Below, in pieces: positions 43,629-54,575 of a DNA stretch of 64,000 nucleotides (position 1 is its first letter; each line of letters opens with the position of its first letter). Made by a program: the position numbers and the translations under genes. The notes below the pieces were generated by a model, which saw only the letters and a program-made list of their open reading frames with translations, made no database searches and had not been told where the DNA came from. The stretch is from NCBI GenBank assembly GCA_026168455.1, contig CM047425.1, positions 5,740,001-5,804,000 of the forward strand. Reading direction: 5' to 3'. Origin of the DNA: Theocolax elegans. Lineage: Eukaryota > Arthropoda > Insecta > Hymenoptera > Cerocephalidae.

Positions 43629-44984
43629 TTTGACGGTATCTATATATATACATATATATGTAACATTTGCAAACCGCACGAGATCGAGAGAGCGAGCGTA
43701 ATACGCAAATGCTGGACCAATACCTGCTCCTAAGTCATGCGTTTAAATTACCTTATTATGGAGCTCTCCTGCCTCGTTATAATTGCGTGGATGTACCAAA
43801 ACGAAAGCGCGAGCTATCTAGAAGAATTTTAAGACTCTTCTAACTCTATTCTGACAAATTGCCACAGGAATTGCCTAAGCGATTCTGTAGAAAGCTTAAT
43901 TACTGACATTACAACAGCTGTGCATAATAAACATAACGTTGTACATTAAATACAAGTGACAGAAACTAGAATTTCGATAGAATAAATAAAAGAAAACAAC
44001 TGAGAAGAAAATTAAAAACATTATTTATGAAAGAATAAACTATTAGATAATCGAAAACAAACAATTCTTACTTCTATTTGATTCTGTTAATTGTATGTAG
44101 ATTTGTAATGTTATTAAATAAAACAAATAAGTCAAATAAATTACGAAAAATATAAAAATTAAAAGAAGTCTAATTCTTACGTTCTAAGTTTCGTCAACAT
44201 TAGTAAAATTTTTCTCTCATATAATTAATAAAGTTATACTCTTAATTATTCATTTATTTTTATAACAAAAATCAAGGTAAAACAAAATATTTATTTAATA
44301 AAAAAGAAACGTTACTCTACGAACCCAGACCATTCTCTAACAAGCTGAATCAACATTTTAATTAAAATATTGTGAATTTCGCATTTATGCAATAGAAAAT
44401 GAAAAAAAGGATTTTTGAATGAAACTTCTGAAATTCGCTTATACGAAGAAGCTTTAATTTATCGCGTTGAAAAGACTAGTTATGAATAGAGGTCAAGATG
44501 AAGATATATCATTTAAAAAAGAATTTTCTCATAATTGGATACCTATACAAAAAAATGAAAATGTATCAATCTGACGTCAACTTAAAGTAATTATAGTTAC
44601 TTTCGATTCGACTACATTTCTTTTACTACATTTTATTTTTCACAACGGTATTGTATAAACTATAATTACCTACGAGATATTTCTCAAAATAATTAAAAAA
44701 AGATATTTTTAACAATTTAAACGTATGATATATGTTTAAAATTTTAACCGACAGTTTGATACAGGTACTACAATTCGCGTACAACATTTACGCTCAATTC
44801 AAGTTTGTTCCGAAACTAGATCCAACTACCCGATGTTAATGGTTGGTTTTATAAATAAAAATAAACGAGTGCGTCCAATTTTAAAGAAAAAAATTATTGT
44901 TCGAATAATTATATTCCGCAGTTACGGAAGAGAAATGAAGGTGTGTTAAGGAGATTCAGAAACACTTCGGTATTCCTTGGTGGG

Positions 44985-45130
44985 TTTACGAGGACGTAAC
45001 TTCTCGCAGCTTGGAACCCCAAAACTGCGAATTCCAGAGTCGGCGGACCATAGGCTTCGCCCGCGCGCAAATGTCATCCGGAAGTTGTCGAGCAGCTCTT
45101 GACTCGCTCGGCTCCAGCTGCTGAAACACG
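44985..45130. promoter_or_regulatory. GC-rich patch
   Basis: About 145 bases of balanced GC with CAGCTGCTG and CCCGCGCGC motifs between AT-rich flanks. Candidate conserved non-coding element only. Confidence 0.22.
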
Positions 45131-46639
45131 ATGCTCATATGCAAACTCTCGACCTTATACAGATGTAGACGTACTAAACCTTACACTTTTTTTCGTAATT
45201 TTCTGAGCTTTTCTAAAAAGTAATTACTCGTATATACTGAATTTTAATCACAAAATTGACAATGTTTCGTATTAAATGTAGTTACGAATCGTTCATACGA
45301 ATTCTAGCACTTTTCTGGACGAACGATAATGATAAAATTAAAATTGTAGCTATAAAAGTATATTCAAATTAAACATGGCAGTAAATATTTCGAACAAGTA
45401 CGTCGAATGAATTCGAAAACAATTTTTTCCATAAACAAAGTTAATTATCGGACGTCAGGACTTATTATTAGGAATTCTCAAAGATATCTAACAAGATACA
45501 GCTTTCTACACTAGAACCCTATACGACCCATTAAGCCAATAACTAAGCCATCAACCCTTCAAACTTTCGGTTCGATAATCCAATAACCCATATAACAGTT
45601 AAACCCATCAATCTATTAATCTAGTAATCCTATTGTATTTAAACCCATTTTGAATAACATCTTAGAGGTGCATCTTCAAACATATATAAGTATGAACAAA
45701 CTAACTTAAACCCACAGTACATATACCGATAAATTTCGCATCAAAACGCTTTAAAATTAATTTATTCTTTTTTAATTTTATGCATTTTATAAAATTTATT
45801 GTTTTTGATAAAATATACATTATAAAAAATTGAATAAATATTTTGCAATTAAAAAATAATGGATATTTTTTTATTTAATCGAATTTAGTAATCGTATATA
45901 AACAAACTTGTAACAACCATTAAATTATTAATTTGATAAAGTTTCAACGAGTACGAAACTTTCTTCGATTCAAACGATCAGCAGCAAAATATCTTAAAGC
46001 AGAACTTTTGCGTGAATTGATTTAACAAATTTTAAATTACGTCGATATTTATATTCGTGAAAAAAATAAATGAATTTAAATATAACATAATAACAATTGC
46101 GAGTCATTATTAATTTATTGTGCGGGCGATTAATTCTTTTTTTTCCCAACAGTCAGTGATTTGTGTACGCCATTAATTTATAGATATATTAAATTTGTAT
46201 TTTAATTTTTATCTTTAACATTATTACAAATCGTACAATAAATTTATATATATTTATGTACGTGCATATTTAAATTTTTAATGCGGGATGAATTGTTATG
46301 TACATCTCCATTTTTACGATTTGCATCGCGTCATTAATTACGAATAATTTAGCAATTATAATGTTGCGGCGTGTTTAGTGATATTTGCTAGAAAACACAT
46401 ATATCCAAGAAAAAATAAAATGTATTTTCATAATTAATGGTCTTAATAATTCTATTTAATAATAACTAAAATACTGGAATATTACGTATAATTAATTATT
46501 AAACCGCGTAGTTATTATTAAACGAAATTAGCTTTAATCCAACAGCCGTCGTGTATACGAAAAGCATATAACAATGAAAAATTAAGAAAGCTGAATAGCA
46601 ATAATTCTAAAAAGTGGGGAAGGGAGGTGGTGGGTATAT

Positions 46640-46940
46640 ATGTATATACAAGGAAGCTCCGTCAGATTAGCGAGGGATACACGCGGAAGAAGCTCCGAGC
46701 TTCCGTACGATCCGCGGACTCTCGTAATGGTCCGAGTCAATTGCCGAGATAAGGGGGGCCTGGGTGCTTTGTCGCGGGGATCAGTCGCAATGCAGGACCG
46801 CCTAATCTCCGAGGGCGCGCGCGACCGTCTAAGTCCGTCTTAAGTCGCGGACGGACGCGTTGCGCACACCACCCCTATTCGGATGAGGAGCTTACGTTGT
46901 ATACTCGGTTATCGGACGCGAGTCGCGGCCAAGCGCTAAC
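46640..46940. promoter_or_regulatory. CpG-rich patch, possible promoter or first exon
   Basis: A sharp rise in GC and CpG between AT-rich flanks. It has a 67-codon plus-strand frame but no recognisable protein and no convincing splice pair. It lies about 360 bases left of a foldback element. Regulatory function is inferred from composition only. Confidence 0.3.
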
Positions 46941-47300
46941 TACAAACTAGCCTAGATTCTTACTTTTTTTGCTAGCCTATTCTTGACTTGGTTAACTATC
47001 TCGAGCCTTCCATACGCTCGAACTTCGTTTTTTCTTCACTTTTTCGTGAGACTCTTCTTTTTCACGTAGAATTCGAATAATTTAATTATTTGAGAGTATA
47101 ATTAATGTTTAAAAATACATAAGATTGCAGGTGCTTAAGATATAGAGTACTAAACCTGCCCTCAGGTAGCAGTGGTTTATGCTAATTGAGAGGAAGATCA
47201 AGTTGTACAATAGAACCAAACTACAAACTTTTATTTTGAAATACATCCTTAAGGAAATTTTCTACCATCCAAATGATATAAATAATGTCAATAAATAACA

Positions 47301-47918
47301 TTAGGGTGGTGATACGTCCTTACTGTTACCGACCGAGCGATTGTATTTTATGCTAAACCCGAGATATAAGTATGCAAATACACTATTGAATAATTTACAA
47401 TTTTACAAAGTTCCAAATATATATTTCATTTTCACCTTTACAAATATTTGCATCGAAAATATCTAATTTTTCCGGCAAACTTTTATTTATATACTTGCAA
47501 CTTTGCATAATGACATATTATTTCATTATCTAGCGTAAAATTTTTTGCTCCGTAGGTAACAATCAGATTTTACCGATTGAGGTAAAAAAAGCGAAAAACT
47601 ATATTTTTATTAAATAAATACGATAAATTAGGTAAAACCAATATACGATTGCCCTTTGTTATTACATTATCTATCACAGTGCTGAATTTCAAACAAAAAT
47701 ATCAATCTATTAAAAGATGTTAAATCTGTGACAGAAAATAAAGAGTCAAATTTCCTCTCAATGTCATATTTGAATACATAAATATTTTTGGTAGATAATA
47801 CAATAACAAAGGTCAATGATGTCGTGATTTTACTTAATTTGTCATATTTACTTAATTAAAACTGTTTTTTCGTTTCCATTGCTTGTTCGGTATCAATTGA
47901 GTATGACATCCCCCTTAA
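47301..47918. mobile_element. Foldback DNA transposon, family B, copy 1
   Basis: The left end TTAGGGTGGTGATACG...GTTACCGACCGAGCG matches, in inverse orientation, the right end GGTATCAATTGAGTATGACA then TCCCCCTTAA. Inner blocks around 47595-47680 and 47785-47880 are also inverted copies (for example ccctttgttatta against taataacaaagg-like sequence), with many mismatches. It is old, has no coding capacity and shows no evident target duplication. Confidence 0.65.
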
Positions 47919-48229
47919 ATAGCTTACCTCGATTAAACGACTATTGTTGAGTCGAATTATTATTTAGTATTTGTATTACCAAAATAAAATTCTTTGTTTA
48001 AAACAATGAAGATATTTCAAAGTAATAGTGCAATATTCTATTTGTTGGGAAAGTATCATGCTCATCTACATTATAAAAGTAAGTTGCTAGGAATTTCCAA
48101 CGAAACAGTATAGCTGATACGAGCCAGGATAAACACTACTGTCGATCTTGATTAACGGTAACCAATGCAATACATTGCACACGATGATAAGCTCTTTAAC
48201 GCGTTAGCTTGCGTGCAGCTATACTCTAT

Positions 48230-48260
48230 GTTTTCATGAAATTTCACGTTTCATGAAAAC
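48230..48260. other. Perfect hairpin, 12-bp stem
   Basis: GTTTTCATGAAA and its exact complement TTTCATGAAAAC are separated by the seven bases TTTCACG. There is no T-run suggesting a terminator. Role unknown. Confidence 0.85.
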
Positions 48261-49082
48261 GATCAATTTTAAAATTAATAAAACCCTCCTCGTTACTCTC
48301 CTTTTATATTCGTACGTCAATATGCATATTACGATATTACTAAGTTTATCAACAAGACATCAGGATTTTTTTAATACATTTAAAGTAAAGTTTACTTGTA
48401 AGAAGACGTACATATATAATTACTTTTGTCTTGTTCGATCCATCTAAGGTAGATAGTTGCATAGCGAAACAAACGGATTAATCTTAGAGGGTAGCTGCCA
48501 AGGGATCCTCGCTCCGTTAGGCCTTTTAATACACCGATTAGACGGCGCTGTCGCGTAATTTATGGTATTGGATTAATCGATATGTTTTATTGGGATGTTG
48601 CGATGTTTACTACACCCTCCACTACCATGGGAGAGATTCATTCGTCTCGTACCTTTATTTACAGTACCTCGAAAGTATATATACATTTCTCTGGTACCTT
48701 GTTACGCTCCAACTTTTTTAATCCTTTTCACTAACGCTAACTCCAAGTGGTTCTTTTCCATTTAATACTTGAGACAACCGCGATACGTTTAGTATTATCT
48801 TAACGACTGTACAACCTTATACTACTGAAACTTAGCAATGTCGTTTTCTATCACTTTTCTTTTATTTTTCTTTGCCTCTCTTACTTTTTTAACGGACATA
48901 CCTATACACCTGATAACTTTATTCTTTTATATAAACAAGTATTACATTGTCTATTTATTATTTTAATTATATCAAAATCGTATATAATATTTTCATTTAG
49001 TTTTTTATTCATGTCAACAAACGTGTGTATATCTACTCATGGCAGTACGAGTGGATACAAATTCATATCTATGAAATACCCA

Positions 49083-49745
49083 TTTTAAGAGGACAAGTCA
49101 ATGTTAAAATTGAAAAAAAGCTATTCAATATTAACAATTAATAATATTTTTCATAACAATTGAAAACATTTCTTAATTTTTTAAACAAATTTTATAATTA
49201 ACTTTTATTTAAAATTTTTTGGACAATTTATATGTCACGTAACTGTTTTAATTAAGTATGAGATTCTGTACTCTGATTTTTTCCATAATGGACTTACCGC
49301 AGGATATCTCAGGAATCAATTCATCGAATAAGCTGAAATTTTAACTTGAGTGGAAGACACTATGTTACCATTGAATTAAAAAATTATTCTTACCAAATTA
49401 TTTTAAAAATTAAAAAATTGTGTAAATAAAGCTAAGTAATTTATTTATATAAACATTTAGACTTTTATTGAAATTCTGTTTCATTCAAGTGGATTAAAAT
49501 CATATCTAGAAGTGACTGTTAAAATTTCAACCTATTCGATTAAGTGGTTCTTGAGATATCCTGAGGTAAAGTTCGTAATGGAAAAGAATAAGAAATAATT
49601 TTGAATAAAAGTTAATAATAATATTATTTATTCAAAAATTAAGAAATGTCTTTTAATTGTTATGACGCAAATTATTAATTGTTAATATATTAAATTGCTA
49701 TTTTTCAATTTTAAAACATGATGAGAAAAACATTTTTTCATTTTA
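49083..49745. mobile_element. Old foldback element, family D
   Basis: Left segments gttaaaattgaaaaaaagc, ttaacaattaataat and ggatatctcaggaa face inverted partners gctatttttcaatttt, attattaattgttaa and ttcttgagatatcctgagg on the right. The arms span roughly 49100-49380 and 49480-49740 with many mismatches. Exact ends cannot be fixed by eye. Confidence 0.55.
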
Positions 49746-50639
49746 ATAAAAATATTTTATTCGTTGTTTTGGACTATCTATTTGTATTAGATCAACTGTT
49801 TCCTAACACACTTGTTAATTTACAATGAACTTTTAACCTTTCTAAAATGGGTTTATTGTCGAGAAAGTTAAAAGCACTACTGATAAAATATTTAAATGTT
49901 CTCAGAAAAATCTGATTGAGAAATTGAAAAGACATACAAATAATGATTTATAAAAAACTAATATAGATATATATTTTAGTAATTACATTTGTATTACATT
50001 TTATTGCATATAAGATAGTAGTTCTACACAAGTGCATTTTGATTACAAAACAATACAGCAATTTTTAATACAACATTTTTCTTAGTGCACATTCCTTTAG
50101 GGAGATTGTTTTAAACGCCAAAGCCACAAGCGATTTGCATTATAATAACCAAGAGAACGATTCGATTTGACACGAATTTCAGACTTTCGAGTAGGGAAGC
50201 GTTTGAAACTGAATTAAAATCAATCAAATAGAGGTTATACTCATTCTATTAAATGAGCTTTCAGAGTGAAAAAAGTTTCACAATTAGCGATTAATATGCT
50301 AGTTTCCACAGTCATTTTAAAGAGATTAATTTCTACCATACATGTGTCTATTTTAGGGATATAGAATGCAAATCAGATTTGGATGCATAAACACATGCAA
50401 ACATAAACATACGTACAAATACAAAAAAAATGATAATGCTTATCCAAAACGAGTTTAACGTATTTCTTTGAATTTGAAACACAACAAACTTATTTCACTT
50501 CTAAGTTCCGTTTAAATAGCAAAGCGATCTTGAAAGCATAACAAGATGAAAAAAAAGGTCAGGAACAACAAGACATACCGTGTAGCTCAACTTTGAATAA
50601 CTATTCAAAGTGGAATATTCAAGTTGAAGGAAATAATGG

Positions 50640-50800
50640 AGGCAGGTGGTACTGCAAGCTGGTTGTTTTGGGGTAGCGCACGGTCCACTTCCTCCTTTTC
50701 CTCGTTCAATTAGATTCCCCCAGGAAAATCTAATTCAAGCCGAGCGCCGGCTTTTCCGTTTGTACGCTCGCGGTCGTGTTACTTACCCGTTTCCGTACAT
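50640..50800. promoter_or_regulatory. GC-rich patch
   Basis: Contains GGCAGGTGG and an inverted pair attagattcccc / ggaaaatctaat around 50707-50733. No protein recognised. Candidate enhancer. Confidence 0.22.
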
Positions 50801-52040
50801 CTCCTATATATATATATATACCTTGTGCAGTCGCGAGCGCGCGCGTTACTTACCTATACCTTTACGAAAACATCGAAATTATTCGGATTACTCCGAGACT
50901 TCCGACTATACCTACACAATAGTACATTACTCGACGTATCTACACCATCCTTTATCTCTATATATGTAATTTTCAATTTTCTAGCAAATTATTTTTTTAA
51001 CATTTGAATTTACGTTCAATGTGTACACAGTATACAATATCGTTGACTAATTAATTTGAGTATGTAATAGAGTACAAATTGATTTTGAGCCTACACCCGA
51101 GTTTTTTCGACTACCGAAGAGAATAATGAAATACAAAGTAATCTGCTCGTGTTATACGATACGGTTGGAGCTTTACTCGCGCGTCTCTCTCACGAAACGG
51201 AAAAATAAATTCTCCTCCGTTTCGAGCACTAATGGGAATGTCACAGTCAGTCGAAAGGTATAATACGAATCTGCTAATTTCATCCGATATCCCATGTCGA
51301 AGGAATAGTTGACGAATAATGGAACGACGTCTTGGTTTTAATCGATTTTACCTTACCTCTCGCTCCCCCATCACCCCCTCTCTCTCTCTATATATATATA
51401 TGCGTAACTTCCTATGTCTATATATCTACACACGCACACACCCACACACATACACACCTGCAAACCCTTTACCTTACATCTTATTATTATTGTTACGCCG
51501 AAGTAATCGCATTTACCTACCACACCTCCTTCCGAATAAGTACAAGAGAATGCATGTAAAAGAGCTTGCATGTAAAAACAAGATTTCACAACTTTCTATC
51601 TGCCCCAAGAGTTTGAAAATTTCGTTACGAGAGTTTCAGATAAGTGCTTTCACCGAAAGAAATTGCTAGTAAAATCTGTGGCAAGCGAGCTTACTCACCT
51701 TTTTTTACCTCCTCTGTTATAAGCAAGATAAACGCTACTGCAACGTATCTCCTTTTAATCTATAAACATCCTACCATTTTATTTCCTTTCCTTTGGTTAT
51801 TAATTGTATTTTGCGCTAATTAAAATCAAACTTCGTTTTACACGGGGTTTTTATATTGTCACTTAATGGTGTCCACTGGCTGTGATAAATATAAAAATTA
51901 TCCAATTGCCGACTATAAACAGGAAATTTCTTAAAACAATTAAATTTTTATATGAAATTTATTATCTTCAAGAATGACGAATCAGCTGTAAAAGGAGAAT
52001 CATTAATTATTTATCCGAGAGTATTATTGCGGTACAGCAT

Positions 52041-52071
52041 TTACCTGATCAATGCTCGAATGATCAGGTAA
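52041..52071. other. Perfect hairpin, 11-bp stem
   Basis: TTACCTGATCA and TGATCAGGTAA flank a nine-base loop. Too short for a canonical microRNA precursor as it stands; it could be a protein-binding dyad. Confidence 0.85.
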
Positions 52072-53261
52072 TATCGAGAAAATTGGACAGACGGACAGCG
52101 ATACTAAAAATTTTATCATCTACCTGTAGGTAAAACGAATGCACTGCCGTACAAACTCGGACACGAATGGAAGAGAGAAACTCGAGGGAAAGAATGGAAA
52201 GTTCTGCCGCCTATCGCAAGCTCCGCTTTGGCGAACCTCGACGACTACTCTTTTCCGTTCGAGTTTCTTTTTCCTCCCCTTCCCTCCTGCCAGTTCTTGC
52301 AAAACTCCCCGGCGTTCCTTTTTTGCGATAGCATAAAAAAAAGAGGAGAACCAACTCTCGCGCTTGTTCCATTGGGCTTGAAATAGAGAGCGAGAGAACG
52401 AACGACTATTCGAAACTTTTTGAGGTGAGCTCGTAAAGAAAAAAAAAAACTTTACCGACTAATTTCTTCTTTTACACATCTTTGATTTTTAATTCAAGAT
52501 CATTCGTTCGATGCGCGCTATGGTCTCCTTTATACGATCAATGAGTTATTTTAATATCCGAGTTCTTTTTTTCCTTATTTAATTTATTACTCGGTTGTTA
52601 TTTAAACGATATTTATCGAAATAATATTTATATCATCTTACGGTCGATACGTTACTACGGGGATTTCTAGAAAAAGAAAGATTTATATACATATTTCAAG
52701 TACGCGTATAAAAGGTATACCTAAAGTATTAAAATTGTTTGCGGAAATGGTAATGTTAAAGTAGATGGAATGGAAAAACCAAACGAACCAATGAAATTAC
52801 GATCCGTTGAAGGGGTGACATTTAAAAGTCGAGCAGCAAAAAGGAGGGTTAAAGGAGTCACGTTTACACGCGCGTCTTGCGGAAGATCGTTAAAGCGATT
52901 AAGGTCGGCCCGTTCATCCCGAGTTCTACGTCCGAGATAATTAAAAAAGTAAAAGTTAAGCCAAAACCATCCCTTTCCCAAAAGAGAGTAAAATAAAAAA
53001 TGCGATAACGTACGTAGACCGTATATAACATAAACGAGAAGTATTAGACCAAGAATTCTTATTTGCGAGATATTTACATAATCGAATTCGAAAAATTTTG
53101 AATACATTTACATTTACATTCTTTGTGAACAATGTTGTTAGCCTTCCTTTTAAACAAAAAAAACAAACGGGCACATTTGAAAAGTTGAAAGAGATAACAT
53201 TTTGCAGGTATAATAAATAAACATGCAATATATACAAAAAAGAACGAACTCGTGATTATTA

Positions 53262-54375
53262 ATGTTTATTCGTTTTTATTTTATACGTTACCAAAATTTT
53301 ATACAATCATGCATTACACTTGAGCGTATTATTTTTAAACGTAAATATTAATAATAATAAGACTTGTTGTTTTTTTTTCTTCTTTTTCTTCATAAAGTAC
53401 ATTTAACTTTTAAGTACGGATAACGCGGCATTCGAAGCACCTTTTATACATACCTTATGCTACGTATTATCATGACGCATCTACGCAGTTTGCATTTCAA
53501 ATACGCGCGAGTCAACGAGGTCAGTTCAAGATTCTGTAAACTTCCGTAAACTCGGTAGTGTATACATATTTATATATATATAGTTTTTTTTTCTTTCTCG
53601 ATAAATCAACGAGAATAAACGAAGCGGATGTCTATACAACATGTTGTATATTAATTATACATATAGGTACATATTATACATTCTTAACAATAATTGCATT
53701 TTCTTTCTGTTATATATTCACTGCGCAATATTTGTTATTCATCGTACAATTTAACAATATTTCTTGGCTTCTCTATGGCAAATATATATATATAACGTAT
53801 ATAAAAAAAAAGTTATATATTTTAAGAAAACGATCGCACTCGCAACATTTAACTTGAAATTTTTACTCAAATTTTCCAACTCGGAAAATTAAGAAAATTC
53901 GATGGTTAAGAAAGAAAATCAAAGTTTTAAATAATAAAATCAAACTTGAAAAAGTAAGTTCTTTTTAAAACTCGCACAATAGGATATCTTATTTTCCGCA
54001 GACATAAGAAAACTCTTTAGACCGTTTTTGATTACAAGTGCGAGAGGTGTATTCATTCTTCTTGATAGTACGATCGGAGTCACCGATATCTCGAAGTTAA
54101 TAGGAAATTTCTGAAAGAAAAATCATTCCACGTGTTCTGGATCGTATAGAAGAATTCACAAACGAAAAACGACGTGTTGAGTTTAGATACCACCTGGTAT
54201 ATATTCCCAGGCGAATCGAATGAAAGAAAGAAGACAGCGTGTCTATGTGTGTGTATATATAGGTGTGTCAAAATGTCCCAGCATGGTCGTTAAGAAGTTT
54301 CGCGGACTAGCCGTTCCAGAAAGCGGTTTCGAGTTTCGTAGCCGCGAGAGTATAGCTAACGAGCCATCGGTGCTC
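53262..54375 (-). other. Probable 3' untranslated region
   Basis: No other open coding segment follows the stop in this direction. The stretch is AT-rich with T-runs. It ends, as drawn here, at a pair of AATAAA signals on the minus strand. The true cleavage point is unknown. Confidence 0.35.
53265..53280 (-). terminator. Candidate polyadenylation signals
   Basis: Two AATAAA hexamers on the minus strand (53275-53280 and 53265-53270) lie about 1.1 kb past the stop codon. They are followed by a U-rich and GU-containing stretch (ttctttttt, then tgtatatattgcatgttta), as expected for insect poly(A) sites. Other AATAAA matches exist in this AT-rich DNA, so the choice is tentative. Confidence 0.35.
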
Positions 54376-54575
54376 TCAGATCAACCGGTCGTTGCAAGGA
54401 ATCTCACTGGTTGGTCCAAGGTTTGACTTGCTGCGGTGACGTCTTCGCGGAGGTGTTGGCACGATCACTGGTTCATCGATTGCTGATTCTTCGATGAAAC
54501 TCGTACGAATTCCTCTATCTGGTTTTTCCGGTGGTTTTTCCATAGTCTCTATCGTTGTTACTTCGATTTGCTTAT
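54376..54575 (-). CDS. Terminal coding exon h
   Basis: The acceptor is ttaattaaacag; the one-base carry gives Asp, then 65 residues and TGA. It encodes IEVTTIETMEKPPEKPDRGI and later PVIVPTPPRRRHRSKSN, ending in PCNDRLI. The PTPPRRR patch echoes the PPPRRR patch of exon b. The last residues do not fit a class I PDZ ligand. All phases upstream agree with this stop. Confidence 0.82.

Larger units (their letters stand above)
39598..46639. other. No gene seen
   Basis: At 39.77-40.0 kb there are two loosely similar segments (gtgtacccttaacggggtg and atcctcaaaagggtgtacc) that may be a decayed repeat. GC-richer DNA occurs at 40.25-40.8 and 41.3-42.1 kb. A CCCAT-rich cryptic repeat lies at 45.52-45.65 kb. 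No supported gene. Confidence 0.55.
49746..53261. other. No gene seen
   Basis: AT-rich, with the GC patch at 50.7 kb, a (CT)-(TA) tract at 51.38-51.40 kb, CA-rich DNA at 51.43-51.46 kb and the hairpin at 52.05 kb. Confidence 0.55.

Noticed and set aside
46640..46843. 67-codon plus-strand frame in the CpG patch
   Set aside because: A CpG-rich composition frame; the initiator follows a TA microsatellite and no splice donor links it to other coding sequence.
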